Shown piece by piece: positions 25,439 to 35,121 of a stretch of 49,695 bases of DNA. The stretch covers positions 1 through 49,695 of the forward strand of contig CACBLW010000010.1 in assembly GCA_902540265.1 (NCBI GenBank), read 5' to 3'. The number at the start of each line of letters is the position of its first letter. Within the stretch, counting starts at the first letter, position 1. The notes below the pieces were generated by a model, which was not told where the DNA came from, did not search any database, and saw nothing but the letters and a program-made list of their open reading frames with translations. Both the position numbers and the translations under genes were made by a program. The DNA comes from an uncultured Alphaproteobacteria bacterium. GTDB taxonomy: Bacteria; Pseudomonadota; Alphaproteobacteria; HIMB59; GCA-002718135.

Positions 25439-26133
25439 TTTGTTTCACTAATAAAATTTTTAATTATTTTTATATCATATTTTGTAATTAAAAATTCAGG
25501 ATGCCATTGTAAGCCAATACACCATTTGTGTTTTTTATGCTCTATTCCTTCAATAACACCATCATTGGCTGTGCATGAAACATTTAAGTCTTTACCAATT
25601 TTTTTTACTGACTGATGATGTGCACTATTAACTTTAATTTTTTGACTCCCACATATTGTATGTAGTCGAGATTTTTTTGCAATATTAACAATATGACTAG
25701 TTTGATTTCTTGGATTTACTTGTTCATGGTTTATCGGGTCTCTTTTTAAATCTTGTATTAATGTTCCACCACATGCAACATTAATAAGTTGCGCACCACC
25801 ACAAATTCCCAATATAGGTTTGTTATATTTAAAAAAATTATTGAAAATATTTATTTCAAAATTTGTTCTCTTATTTTTAATATTTTTAGATTGAGTGTTA
25901 CTTCTTTTATATAATTTGGGATTAATATCAAAATCTCCTCCAGTAATAATTAAACCATCAATTAAATGACAAAAATCATCAATATATTTTTTTTCGTGCA
26001 ACAGAGGAATCGGAATAGCATTAAATTTTGTTAAGGAAGTTAAATAATTTTCCCTCAATGCATACCATGGAAACTTTGAGTATGTTTTCTTTTTTTCACT
26101 ATCAAGAGTTATTCCAATAATTGGTTTTTTCAT
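25435..26133 (-). CDS. Peptidase C26 / PuuD-like class I glutamine amidotransferase
   Basis: 232-residue protein of the gamma-glutamyl-GABA hydrolase family. MKKPIIGITLDSE is the typical start, GGDFDINPKLY follows, the nucleophile elbow is GICGGAQLINVACGG (the usual GICRG has G for R), and GLQWHPEF holds the catalytic histidine. It would release glutamate from gamma-glutamyl compounds. The start codon lies inside a 21-base palindrome shared with the divergent tadA promoter region. Confidence 0.85.
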   Translation of the reverse strand: MKKPIIGITLDSEKKKTYSKFPWYALRENYLTSLTKFNAIPIPLLHEKKYIDDFCHLIDGLIITGGDFDINPKLYKRSNTQSKNIKNKRTNFEINIFNNFFKYNKPILGICGGAQLINVACGGTLIQDLKRDPINHEQVNPRNQTSHIVNIAKKSRLHTICGSQKIKVNSAHHQSVKKIGKDLNVSCTANDGVIEGIEHKKHKWCIGLQWHPEFLITKYDIKIIKNFISETK

Positions 26134-26151
26134 TATAATTCAATTATAATG
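26131..26151. promoter_or_regulatory. Perfect palindrome with divergent -10-like boxes between puuD-like and tadA
   Basis: CATTATAATT (26131-26140) and AATTATAATG (26142-26151) are perfect inverted repeats around one C. TATAAT occurs at 26134-26139 and 26145-26150 on the plus strand and in mirrored positions on the minus strand. The puuD-like ATG is the outer three bases of one arm. It could be an overlapping divergent promoter or an operator. Confidence 0.5.
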
Positions 26152-26173
26152 TACAACATAAGTGTGTTCCAGA

Positions 26174-26629
26174 ATGAACGTTGATTTTTTTATGAAAGAA
26201 GCAATTATTGAAGCAAACAAAGCTTATAATTTAAATGAGATTCCAGTTGGGGGAATACTTGTCGATAATACAACGAACAAGATTGTAGCCAGAAGTTACA
26301 ATACAGTAAATAAAGATAAAAATGCTATCAAGCATTGTGAATTAAATCTAATTCAAGAAACTTGCAAAAGACTAAAGCTAAAATATTTAGAGAATATGAC
26401 ATTATTTGTTACCTTGGAACCATGCACTATGTGTGCTAGTGCAATAAGTGAGGTACATATTAAAGATGTATATTTTGGGGCTTATGATGAAAAAAATGGA
26501 GGAATTGAAAAACTCCGAGTTGCTTTTCAAAGAAAAAATATATTTATGCCAACTATTTATGGTGGCATTATGGAAAAAGAATGTAGTAGTTTACTAAAAA
26601 AATTTTTTAAAAATAAAAGTGATAAATAA
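26174..26629 (+). CDS. tadA: tRNA-specific adenosine deaminase
   Basis: 151-residue zinc deaminase that converts A34 to inosine in tRNA-Arg(ACG). Zinc ligands are H54 in HCE (usual family form HAE), with E56 as proton shuttle, and PCTMC at 83-87. NEIPVGGILVD is the typical early motif. An in-frame GTG at 26162 would add four residues; ATG 26174 gives the family-like start MNVDFFMKEAIIEANKA. A guanine or nucleoside deaminase is the alternative. It overlaps xseA by 11 bases. Confidence 0.87.
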   Translation: MNVDFFMKEAIIEANKAYNLNEIPVGGILVDNTTNKIVARSYNTVNKDKNAIKHCELNLIQETCKRLKLKYLENMTLFVTLEPCTMCASAISEVHIKDVYFGAYDEKNGGIEKLRVAFQRKNIFMPTIYGGIMEKECSSLLKKFFKNKSDK

Positions 26630-27950
26630 AATTAATATACCAGAATTTGAGGTTTCAGAATTTAACCAAGCGTTTAAAGAAGTAATTGAGTCCAATTTTC
26701 ATTATGTAAGAATTAAAGGAGAAATTTCTGAAGTTAAAACTGCAACAAGAGGTCAAATCTATTTAACACTTAAAGACGAGGATTCTATTTTAAGTGGAGT
26801 TATCTGGGATCAGAAAAAAAAATATTTAGATATAAATCCAGAAATAGGACTAGAAATAATAGCAACTGGCAGAATCACCACTTGGTCTCGCTATAAAACT
26901 ACTTACCAAATTGATATTGATAAAATTGAAATTGCAGGAGAGGGGGCACTTTTAAAACTTATTGAAGAAAGAAAAAAAAGACTTCAAAGAAAAGGCTATT
27001 TTGATGAAGATAAAAAAATCCAATTACCTTTTTTGCCTGAGAGATTAGGTATTATTACCTCTCCCACTGGCTCTGTAGTACATGACATAATTAATAGGGT
27101 GAATGATCGTTTTCCAATGCCATTAGATATATGGCCTGTTTCTGTTCAGGGTGTTGACGCAGCAGATAGCATTATAAATGCTATTGAAGGTTTCAATAAA
27201 CTTAAATCTAGTAAACCAGATATTCTTATTGTTGCTAGAGGTGGAGGTAGTACTGAAGACTTAATGGCATTTAATGATGAAAATCTTGCAAAAATTGTTT
27301 TTGAATCAAAGATACCAATTATTTCAGCAATAGGTCATGAAACAGATACAACAATTATTGATTTAGTATCAGATTTGAGAGCTTCTACACCAACTGCAGC
27401 AGCTGAAAAAGCTACCCCAGTTAGATTTGAATTAATAGAAAAAATTAAAAATTTACAACTTAGATTAAGCACAAAAGTAAATTCACAAATTCAATCCAAA
27501 AAAGAAAATTATGAATATTTAAATAAATTTCTCAAATCCCCAAGCTTGATAGTTAATAATTATAAGGAAAAGCTTTTTGACGATTTTAAAAATTTAACAT
27601 TATCAATTGAAAATAAATTTAGTATATCAAAATTGAATCTTGTTAACTTGGGAAAATCTATTATTGCACCAGATTCATCAATAAACTTAAAACAAACAAA
27701 GATTAATAATCTTTCAAAAAATCTTAATTTGAATATAGCCAATAATTATAAAGATAAGCTTGAAAAATATAAGTCTAATATAAGATTGCTCAATTCAAAT
27801 TCTATTTCTTCAAATCTTAAAAAAGGATACTCAATTTTGATGGATAAAAAGAAAATTGTTAAGACAAGTAAAAAAATTACTACTGACGATCAATTATCAG
27901 TGAAACTTATTGATGGCACAATTGATATAAAAGTAACAAAAATTAACTAA
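26619..27950 (+). CDS. xseA: Exodeoxyribonuclease VII large subunit
   Basis: 443-residue nuclease subunit for single-stranded DNA. An N-terminal OB-fold (HYVRIKGEISEVKTATRGQIYLTLKD) precedes the catalytic domain with GIITSPTGSVVHDI, DILIVARGGGSTEDL and SAIGHETDTTIIDLVSDLRASTPTAAAE, then a coiled-coil-rich C-terminus ending with LKKGYSILMD. It starts at GTG 26619 within the tadA end. The small subunit is not in the window. It is convergent with lpxL, overlapping by 8 bases. Confidence 0.94.
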   Translation: MINKINIPEFEVSEFNQAFKEVIESNFHYVRIKGEISEVKTATRGQIYLTLKDEDSILSGVIWDQKKKYLDINPEIGLEIIATGRITTWSRYKTTYQIDIDKIEIAGEGALLKLIEERKKRLQRKGYFDEDKKIQLPFLPERLGIITSPTGSVVHDIINRVNDRFPMPLDIWPVSVQGVDAADSIINAIEGFNKLKSSKPDILIVARGGGSTEDLMAFNDENLAKIVFESKIPIISAIGHETDTTIIDLVSDLRASTPTAAAEKATPVRFELIEKIKNLQLRLSTKVNSQIQSKKENYEYLNKFLKSPSLIVNNYKEKLFDDFKNLTLSIENKFSISKLNLVNLGKSIIAPDSSINLKQTKINNLSKNLNLNIANNYKDKLEKYKSNIRLLNSNSISSNLKKGYSILMDKKKIVKTSKKITTDDQLSVKLIDGTIDIKVTKIN

Positions 27951-28806
27951 ATCTTTTATGCTGCCAGAACCATTGACTGGGTTCTGCTTTAATCCACTGT
28001 TCAACCTTGTTATGAATTTCTTCCATCATCTGAGTATCATTAATTTCTAAATTATTATGATAAATTGGCTGTAAAAACGTTAGCTCAATATTTCCATTAT
28101 CAATTCTTTTATTTTGTATTGGAATTATTGGTAAGTTATATTTTCTAGCTATTTTTAAAAAACCTGTTTGTGTTTTAACTTTTTTATTAAAAAACATCAC
28201 TTCTTCTCCTGAGGAGTCTTTTTGATCTATTAATAATACAATTGATAAAGAATTGTTTATTGCATCAACAACATCTTTAGCACTTTTCTTACCTTTGGGG
28301 GTGTAAAAGCTATTTTTAGAAACAAGAGAATTTTGTCTAATATTAAGTATTAGTTTATCAATAAAATTATTGTTTATATGCCGATAAATGCCACCAATAT
28401 TAATTCCAATTCTATCTAAACCTGGAACTAATACTTCCCAATTAGATTGATGAATACTAATAAAAATTGCTTGTTTTTTGTTTTTAATAAAATCTTCTAT
28501 ATTTTCAAGATTGATAAATTTTATTTTATTTCTAATAAAAATATCATTTATTCTTAGAAGTTCACAAATTGTAATTCCAAGATTGTTCCAACTTTTTTTA
28601 ATAATATTCTGTATTTCTTCATCTTTAAGATTTGGGAAAACATACTTACAGTTATTTATAGCTGTTTTGTTGGCTCGTGAAAATTTGCCAAAAGTTCTAA
28701 ATAAAAATGATGAGACTTTCAAAGATAGATTGAGTGGTAAAATCTTATATAAAAAATAAATAAAAATAAATCCAATATACTGTAAAAAGTAAATTATCTG
28801 TTTCAT
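27943..28806 (-). CDS. lpxL: Lipid A late acyltransferase, LpxL/HtrB family
   Basis: 287-residue inner-membrane acyltransferase adding a secondary acyl chain to Kdo2-lipid IVA. It has an N-terminal membrane segment, the H-x4-E catalytic motif HQSNWE, LIDQKDSSGEEVMFF and the later PIIPIQNKR. It is the last gene of a minus-strand envelope operon and overlaps lpxK by four bases. Whether it is the LpxL or LpxM functional type is not decidable here. Confidence 0.88.
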   Translation of the reverse strand: MKQIIYFLQYIGFIFIYFLYKILPLNLSLKVSSFLFRTFGKFSRANKTAINNCKYVFPNLKDEEIQNIIKKSWNNLGITICELLRINDIFIRNKIKFINLENIEDFIKNKKQAIFISIHQSNWEVLVPGLDRIGINIGGIYRHINNNFIDKLILNIRQNSLVSKNSFYTPKGKKSAKDVVDAINNSLSIVLLIDQKDSSGEEVMFFNKKVKTQTGFLKIARKYNLPIIPIQNKRIDNGNIELTFLQPIYHNNLEINDTQMMEEIHNKVEQWIKAEPSQWFWQHKRFS

Positions 28807-29801
28807 ATTGCTAAATCATTAATTTTATTTTCTAGTACATTACTTAAAATCTCTTTTAGCAAATTTTCATCTTCAAATTTAATTTCACCATTAAGTGTGC
28901 TGACTAAAGAACGATATGATTTTGGTATTCTTACAAAATCTTTTTTTGTAGTAACTAATACAGATTTTGTAAGATTAGCATTTTCTGCAAGATTTAACAT
29001 GTCATTTTCATCAAATATATGATGATCTGGATAGCTAATTTTTTTTTCTAAAATAGCACCTTGTTCACTTAGTGAATTATAAAATTTTTCAGGATAAGCA
29101 ATGCCTGCAAAAGCTGTTACTTTTTGGTTTTTATAAATTTTATTATCTGTACTAATTTGAAATTTTGCATGAATAATAGGAACAGTGCTAGGAATTTTAT
29201 TTTTAACATCTTGAGCAATTTCACCAATTACAATTACTAAATTTGCTCTAGAAATACCTCTTGATATGCTTTCCCTAAGAGGTCCAGAAGGAATAACTCG
29301 TTTATTTCCAAATCCTTGCTCACCATTAATTACTATAATTGAAAAATCTTTCTGAAGAGTTGGATTTTGAAAGCCATCATCCATAATTATACAGTCAGCA
29401 CCTTTTTCTTTAGCTAAAATAAAGGATTTATTTCTATCCTGACCAATCCAAGTTGGAGCAACTTCAGCTAGCAATAAAGATTCATCTCCAACACTTTTTG
29501 CCGAATGCCACTCTTTAACGAGAACATTAGATGTTTCAACTCCACCATAACCCCTTGAAACAAAGTGAGGATTGTATCCATTAAGTTTTAATAAATTTCC
29601 AATTTTTAATGCAACAGGTGTTTTACCAGCACCTCCCACCACTATATTCCCAATACAAATTACAGGAATTCCAGAAGATGTTTTTCTACTAATAAAATTT
29701 CTTATTTTAGTTCCAAATCTAAATAGTAATGAAAGTGGATATAAGGAATTTGATAAGTATGTGTCATTTTTTTTATACCAAAATTTAGGAGCTTTAAGCA
29801 T
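28803..29801 (-). CDS. lpxK: Tetraacyldisaccharide 4'-kinase
   Basis: 332-residue membrane-associated kinase phosphorylating the lipid A disaccharide. MLKAPKFWYKKND is a typical LpxK start, followed by the Walker A GNIVVGGAGKTPVAL, FVSRGYGG, SVGDESLLLA and IIMDDGFQNP. An in-frame extension back to 29879 would overlap waaA by about 77 bases. The ATG at 29801 lies right after the waaA stop and matches the family start. Confidence 0.94.
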   Translation of the reverse strand: MLKAPKFWYKKNDTYLSNSLYPLSLLFRFGTKIRNFISRKTSSGIPVICIGNIVVGGAGKTPVALKIGNLLKLNGYNPHFVSRGYGGVETSNVLVKEWHSAKSVGDESLLLAEVAPTWIGQDRNKSFILAKEKGADCIIMDDGFQNPTLQKDFSIIVINGEQGFGNKRVIPSGPLRESISRGISRANLVIVIGEIAQDVKNKIPSTVPIIHAKFQISTDNKIYKNQKVTAFAGIAYPEKFYNSLSEQGAILEKKISYPDHHIFDENDMLNLAENANLTKSVLVTTKKDFVRIPKSYRSLVSTLNGEIKFEDENLLKEILSNVLENKINDLAI

Positions 29802-29802
29802 T

Positions 29803-31023
29803 TTAATTAATGTACTTTTCGATGTCTTTGAAAAGCTTTTCTTTTTCAAAGAAAGATCTATTAGAAAACTCAATTGCATTTGCTTGAATTTTTTTTACTT
29901 CAAAATTATTATTTAGTAATTCTTTCATCTTTACATCAATATCTTCAAACTTATTTACAATTATACATGAATTTGCTTTTACCATATCTTCATAAATATT
30001 AGTCCAATTATCAACATAATTACCGCTAATAATAGCACATCCATAACTTGCAGGCTCTATAGGATTATGTCCACCAATATTTTTTAAAAAAGAGCCACCT
30101 AAAATAACTAAATTACTAATTTTAAAATATTGATCTAATTTTCCAAAACTATCAATTACTACGATATTATTTTCTTCAATTTCTTTTTTAGATTCTATAG
30201 AAATATTAAATCCTTCTTTATTTAATTCTTGCTTAATTATACCAATTCTTTCTAGATGCCTTGGTGCAAGATAAATTTTTAAATTAAATTCATGTATTGT
30301 TTTTTTAATACATTTAATTATTTCTTTTTCTTCATTAGAATGAGTACTTGCAATCATAATTGTATTTGATTGATCTTTATTTATTGAAGAATTTTTTTTA
30401 TTCTTAGCTAATTTTAAATTTCCAATATAGTCAATTTGTAAGTTTGTTAATTCTTGAATTCTTTTTTTGTCATCTTTGCTTTGTGCAAAAATTTTATTAA
30501 AACTCTTTAATGAATTTCTGTAGAAATTTTTTGTACTTTTCCATTTTTTAAAAGAAGTTGGAGAAATCCTTGCATTTAAATATAAACAATTGATATTTTT
30601 AACTCTAATTTTATTAAGCATATTTGGCCAAATATCTGACTCTATCCATAGAACCAGATTTGGATTCCAAAAGTTTAAAAATCTTGAACACCAAAGAGAC
30701 ACATCAAATGGGATATATTGATGGATAATTTTATTTTTATAAAACTCCTCAATATATTCTGCTGAAGATTTTGTTGTTGTAGTAACTAAAATATCAAATA
30801 CTTTATGATATCGTTCTATAATTAAATCTGAAGATTTAAATTCGCCAATACTTGCTGCATGTATCCATAAAATTTTTTTCTCATTATTTTTTTTTACCGT
30901 TGGTTTACCAAACCTTTCAATAAATCTTAGATTATCCTCTTTTTTTCTATAAATCCTAATAAATATATTAAAAATAATTACTGGTATGAGAAGAGCGCTG
31001 AGTATTTGATATATTCTAAGCAT
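29803..31023 (-). CDS. waaA: 3-deoxy-D-manno-octulosonic acid (Kdo) transferase
   Basis: 406-residue membrane-anchored glycosyltransferase adding Kdo to lipid IVA. It has an N-terminal hydrophobic anchor, ERFGKP, ILWIHAASIGEFKSSDLII, LWIESDIWPNML, IASTHSNEEKEII, and GGSFLKNIGGHNPIEPASYG near the C-terminus. It lies between the DUF374 acyltransferase (8-base overlap) and lpxK. One or two Kdo additions cannot be predicted by eye. Confidence 0.94.
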   Translation of the reverse strand: MLRIYQILSALLIPVIIFNIFIRIYRKKEDNLRFIERFGKPTVKKNNEKKILWIHAASIGEFKSSDLIIERYHKVFDILVTTTTKSSAEYIEEFYKNKIIHQYIPFDVSLWCSRFLNFWNPNLVLWIESDIWPNMLNKIRVKNINCLYLNARISPTSFKKWKSTKNFYRNSLKSFNKIFAQSKDDKKRIQELTNLQIDYIGNLKLAKNKKNSSINKDQSNTIMIASTHSNEEKEIIKCIKKTIHEFNLKIYLAPRHLERIGIIKQELNKEGFNISIESKKEIEENNIVVIDSFGKLDQYFKISNLVILGGSFLKNIGGHNPIEPASYGCAIISGNYVDNWTNIYEDMVKANSCIIVNKFEDIDVKMKELLNNNFEVKKIQANAIEFSNRSFFEKEKLFKDIEKYIN

Positions 31024-31687
31024 TTAGATTATTTTCTGCTGATTCCATGCAATCATTAATTTTTTCTTCTAAAAAATTTTTATATTTATCTAAATCATCA
31101 TCTTTAGTAGAAGAAGGAATAGTAATTGGTTCACCCCAGACAAATCTACATCTTGAAAATGGATATGTAATTAAAAATGAGTCCCAAGATTTAAGTTTAA
31201 GATGTTTATTTGAAGCAAAACCAAGTGGTATAATAGGGACTTGAGAATGAATTGCAATTTTTATAATTCCTTCTGAGACTTTCTTATTTGGTCCCCTTGG
31301 TCCATCAGGAGTAATACCAATATAATTTCTATCTTTTAAAATTTTAAATACTTTCCTTAATGAAGGTGATTTATTTTTTGACATTATAGAAACATTTTTT
31401 AAATTAAAATGACTTGCAATATATGCACCAAATCGACCATCACTATGGCTAGATGCTAACATATTTAACACAGCTTTACTTTTCCATACATATCCTATCA
31501 TCATCAATTGACCATGCCAAAATGCTAAAATAAAAGGTTTATTCTCTCTCCACAATTTTTCTGGTAACTCAGAGTTTATAATCTGTATTTTAGAGGTGTA
31601 AAATACGAATAATATATATAGGTAACCTATAAATGCCAAAATCTTTTGAGATATAGAAAATTTAAAAATTTTTTTTTTAAAACTCAT
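31016..31687 (-). CDS. DUF374 lysophospholipid-acyltransferase-like protein
   Basis: 223-residue membrane-associated protein with an N-terminal hydrophobic segment, FILAFWHGQLMMIGY (family motif with histidine), ASSHSDGRFGAYIA and GITPDGPRGPNKKVSEG. The DUF374 family is regularly found next to waaA in alphaproteobacterial lipid A operons and is thought to be an acyltransferase acting on lipid A or Kdo. It overlaps msbA by 11 bases and waaA by 8. Confidence 0.85.
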   Translation of the reverse strand: MSFKKKIFKFSISQKILAFIGYLYILFVFYTSKIQIINSELPEKLWRENKPFILAFWHGQLMMIGYVWKSKAVLNMLASSHSDGRFGAYIASHFNLKNVSIMSKNKSPSLRKVFKILKDRNYIGITPDGPRGPNKKVSEGIIKIAIHSQVPIIPLGFASNKHLKLKSWDSFLITYPFSRCRFVWGEPITIPSSTKDDDLDKYKNFLEEKINDCMESAENNLNA

Positions 31688-33425
31688 TTTCCAACTGTTC
31701 TCTTAGTTGTAATTTTTTATAAATGGTTGATTTAGAAATTAACTCTTCATGTTTTCCTTGACTTTCAATTTTGCCTTTATCTAAGACGTAGATAATGTCT
31801 GCGTCTTCTATTGTGCTTAATCTATGTGCAATTATTAGTTTGGTTTTATTATTCATCAGACTATTTATTGTTTCATGAATTTTATTTTCAGTTATGTTAT
31901 CTAAAGAAGATGTAGCTTCATCCATAATTAAAAGTGGCGCATCTTTAATTAGAGCTCTGGCAATAGCAATTCTTTGTCGTTGTCCACCTGATAATTTTAT
32001 GCCGTTTTCTCCAATAACAGTGTGTAGTTTTTGATCCAATTCTTCTGAAAAACTATCTACCCCAGCATTTTTAGCGACTAAATTAATCTCTTCGTCAGTT
32101 GCTTCAATGTTTCCATATTTAATATTATTAAATATACTCTCATTAAATAAAATTGTTTCTTGAGTAACTATTGAAACACTATTTCTTACATCTGTTAGAT
32201 CTAGTTCTTTTATATCTTTAGAATTAATCAATATAGAGCCTGAATAATTATCATATAATCGCAAAATTATATTTGCTATAGTTGATTTACCAGATCCAGA
32301 TAAGCCAACTAATGCAACTTTTTTTCCTTTTGGTATTCTTAAACTTATTTTATCAAGTACTGTATTATCGTAATATGCAAATGAAACATCTTTAAAAACA
32401 ATATCTCCATCTAGATCTATGGTTTTTTTTGGAGAAATATTTTCCATATTTTTTTCACTTGTATCTAAAAGTTTAAAAATTCTCTCAGCTCCAGCTAGTC
32501 CTTCTTGGACACTAATGTTTAGATTGCCAAGTGCCTTTACCGGTTGATAAGCTAGAAGAAGACTTACTAAAAAACTCATAAATTGACCTGTTGTCATACT
32601 TTCATTTAAGACAAAAACACCCCCAGCATAAATTGAGAGTGCTACAGCTAAACTTCCAATGAATTCCATCAAAGGGCTTAAGCGATTGCTAATAAAAGCA
32701 GATTTTGTAAAATATTTTTGAATAAAACTAATTGTTTCAAAAGCTCTTTGTTTTTCATAGTTTTCTCTGGAGTATGCTTTTACTTGTCTAATACCTTTAA
32801 TGCTCTCAGCTAATACATTAGAAAAAACTGCAATTTCGTTTTGGATAGTGTAAGTAATTTTTCTTATACTCCTTCCAATTTTTCTTATGGGCCAGATTGC
32901 TAAAGGGAATGCAAAAAAAGCAAAAAGAGTTAGAGTCCAACTTTGGTAAAACATATTACCTAGTAAAAAAATAATAACTAAAACATCTTTTATAATTCCT
33001 GTTACAGATTTAACTATTGCAAGTCTTAAGTAGTAAGTATCATTTATAAGTCTTGAAATTAAATTACCTGACTTAGAGTCATTATAAAATTTCATATTCA
33101 AATACATAAGTTTTTCAAACATCTGAGTTTGAAGTTTTGCAATAATAGAATGTGCAACTTTACTCATTTGATAAGAGTGAGTATATGTCGCCAATCCTTT
33201 ACAGAGGGTCACTATAATAATTGCAATTGGAATTAAAAATAACATTTCTTTATTCCCTTTGATTAAAACCTCATCAAGCGCAGGTCTTACTAACCAAGCA
33301 TGTAAACCTGTTGCTGCTGCTGAGATAACCATCATCAATAAAGCTAATATTATTTTGAGTTTATGACTCATTAAATATTCAAAAACTATTCTTGAAGTAA
33401 CTGACTGTTTTTTATCTGAAGACAT
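31677..33425 (-). CDS. msbA: Lipid A export ABC transporter, MsbA-like
   Basis: 582-residue half-transporter: an N-terminal six-helix exporter domain (about residues 20-300), then a nucleotide-binding domain with Walker A GLSGSGKST, signature LSGGQRQRIAIARAL, Walker B LLIMDEATSSLD and H-loop AHRLST. Its position between ubiA and lipid A genes supports flipping of lipid A core across the inner membrane. Other type IV exporters have the same architecture, so context carries the call. Confidence 0.88.
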   Translation of the reverse strand: MSSDKKQSVTSRIVFEYLMSHKLKIILALLMMVISAAATGLHAWLVRPALDEVLIKGNKEMLFLIPIAIIIVTLCKGLATYTHSYQMSKVAHSIIAKLQTQMFEKLMYLNMKFYNDSKSGNLISRLINDTYYLRLAIVKSVTGIIKDVLVIIFLLGNMFYQSWTLTLFAFFAFPLAIWPIRKIGRSIRKITYTIQNEIAVFSNVLAESIKGIRQVKAYSRENYEKQRAFETISFIQKYFTKSAFISNRLSPLMEFIGSLAVALSIYAGGVFVLNESMTTGQFMSFLVSLLLAYQPVKALGNLNISVQEGLAGAERIFKLLDTSEKNMENISPKKTIDLDGDIVFKDVSFAYYDNTVLDKISLRIPKGKKVALVGLSGSGKSTIANIILRLYDNYSGSILINSKDIKELDLTDVRNSVSIVTQETILFNESIFNNIKYGNIEATDEEINLVAKNAGVDSFSEELDQKLHTVIGENGIKLSGGQRQRIAIARALIKDAPLLIMDEATSSLDNITENKIHETINSLMNNKTKLIIAHRLSTIEDADIIYVLDKGKIESQGKHEELISKSTIYKKLQLREQLENEF

Positions 33426-34288
33426 TAAAAAGTATGTAAAAGTAAAAATAACATAATTGCAAAAATATTATTTTGTCTGAAATAATAATTTGAACTTAAT
33501 GGTGAAGTTATATCCCATTTCTGAATTGCTATATACGTACAAATTGCGATAGTGGCTATAATAATTGAACTAAGTAAAAAATTTGAGGAATTCCATACAA
33601 AATAAGACAATATAATTAAGATAATAAGATAGCATGTTTGAACAAATCTTTTACCATTTTTATCAAAATAAACTGCAGTAGATTTGATTTTATTTAAAAC
33701 ATCATCTGACCTATCTTGGTAGGCATAAATCGTATCATATGCTAACGTCCAAAAAATACATAAAAAATATAATAAGAGAAAATCAAATGTAATCCCTATA
33801 TTAAATTGCATTGAAACTATTAGCACACCCCAACTAAAAATAATTCCAAGGAATAATTGTGGGAAGAAAGTTATTCTTTTCATAAAAGGATATAAAATAA
33901 CAAATGGCACACTTAACAAACCTAATACAATTGATTTAAAATTAAACTCGAGAAGAACAAAAAAACTAATTACCAATAATATTATTAATAATAATATCGC
34001 TTCAGTAATAGAAATCTTTTTCGATGCTAAAGGTCTAAATTTAGTACGTGTAACTTTTTGATCAAAATCAATATCAATAATGTCATTAATTATACAACCC
34101 GCACTTCTCATTAAAAAAGAACCAATTAAAAAAAGTATATACCAAAATAATAGTTTAGAAGTTTCTGTTTTTAGTAACGCTAAACCAAACCAGCAAGGCC
34201 ACATTAATAGAAGGAAGCCAATAGGTTTGTTAAGTCTGATTAACTCGCAGTAATCAAATATTTTTTTTACAACTAAGTTATCCCACAT
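33425..34288 (-). CDS. ubiA: 4-hydroxybenzoate polyprenyltransferase
   Basis: 287-residue integral membrane prenyltransferase of ubiquinone synthesis. RLNKPIGFLLLMWPCWF at the start, the first Asp-rich motif NDIIDIDFD followed by TKFRPLAS, and the second motif DTIYAYQDRSDD are diagnostic. Its stop overlaps msbA by one base. It is divergent from rsmE across 35 bases, leaving little room for a leader. Confidence 0.92.
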   Translation of the reverse strand: MWDNLVVKKIFDYCELIRLNKPIGFLLLMWPCWFGLALLKTETSKLLFWYILFLIGSFLMRSAGCIINDIIDIDFDQKVTRTKFRPLASKKISITEAILLLIILLVISFFVLLEFNFKSIVLGLLSVPFVILYPFMKRITFFPQLFLGIIFSWGVLIVSMQFNIGITFDFLLLYFLCIFWTLAYDTIYAYQDRSDDVLNKIKSTAVYFDKNGKRFVQTCYLIILIILSYFVWNSSNFLLSSIIIATIAICTYIAIQKWDITSPLSSNYYFRQNNIFAIMLFLLLHTF

Positions 34289-34323
34289 ATATGAATATAA
34301 TGTTATAATTCTAAACTATTGTA
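34289..34323. promoter_or_regulatory. Short divergent promoter region, ubiA/rsmE
   Basis: The 35 AT-rich bases between divergent start codons contain TATAAT at 34296-34301 and 34304-34309 with a partly mirrored arrangement. Both transcripts would have very short or no leaders. Confidence 0.35.
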
Positions 34324-35055
34324 ATGAAAATGTCTAAAACACGATTATTTATATCAAAAAAATTATCAGCCAATATTTTAATTTATATAAAAAATAAGCA
34401 GCACCACTTTCTGAAAAATGTTCTTAGAATCAAAAAAGAAGATAACATAAATTTATTTGATGGTTTGACAGGTGAATGGCTATCTAAAGTAATTTCTATC
34501 AATAGAGATAACATTGTTTTACAAATACAAAACAAATTGAGAGATATTCCTGAAGAATCTGATTTATGGCTAATATTTGCTCCAATCAAATCTTATAGAA
34601 TGAATATCACCATCCAAAAAGCTACCGAGCTTGGCATCTCTAGATTTATTCCAATTTTGACAGAATATACAAATCAATCAAAAATAAATTTTAAAAACTT
34701 TGAATTAAATATGATTGAAGCATCAGAACAATCTGAGAGATTGTCAATTCCGACTTTAGAAAAAACAATTAAACTAGATGATTTAGTTGACAATTTCCCA
34801 TCTGATAGAGGGTTAGTATTTTGTGACGAAGGAAATGAAAATTTACCAACTATTTACAATGCATTAATTAATGAAACAAAAAAATACAAAAAATGGTCTG
34901 TCATTATTGGACCTGAAGGTGGTTTTTCTGAAAAGGAACGAAGAACCATCTCTTCTTTGTCTTCATGTATATCCGTTTCTTTAGGAAAAAGAATTCTACG
35001 ATCAGACACTGCAACTACAGCTGCAATTTTTTCTATTCAATCGGTTATTGAATAA
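34324..35055 (+). CDS. rsmE: 16S rRNA (uracil1498-N3)-methyltransferase
   Basis: 243-residue SPOUT-fold methyltransferase of the small ribosomal subunit. Family motifs are HHFLKNVLRIKKED, KATELGISRFIPILTEYTN, EASEQSERLSIP, and the SAM knot VIIGPEGGFSEKERR plus LGKRILRSDTATTAAI. Either ATG 34324 or ATG 34330 could be the start. It is followed by a 98-base gap before the cytochrome oxidase operon. Confidence 0.93.
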   Translation: MKMSKTRLFISKKLSANILIYIKNKQHHFLKNVLRIKKEDNINLFDGLTGEWLSKVISINRDNIVLQIQNKLRDIPEESDLWLIFAPIKSYRMNITIQKATELGISRFIPILTEYTNQSKINFKNFELNMIEASEQSERLSIPTLEKTIKLDDLVDNFPSDRGLVFCDEGNENLPTIYNALINETKKYKKWSVIIGPEGGFSEKERRTISSLSSCISVSLGKRILRSDTATTAAIFSIQSVIE

Positions 35056-35121
35056 ATCATAATGAGCGACAACCTGTCCTAGAATTTTACCTCTAAATCA
35101 CTGGTTAATTTACTGAATAAT

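Noticed and set aside
29802-29879. Longer N-terminus for lpxK
   Set aside because: It would overlap waaA by about 77 bases, while ATG 29801 matches the family start and lies right behind the waaA stop.
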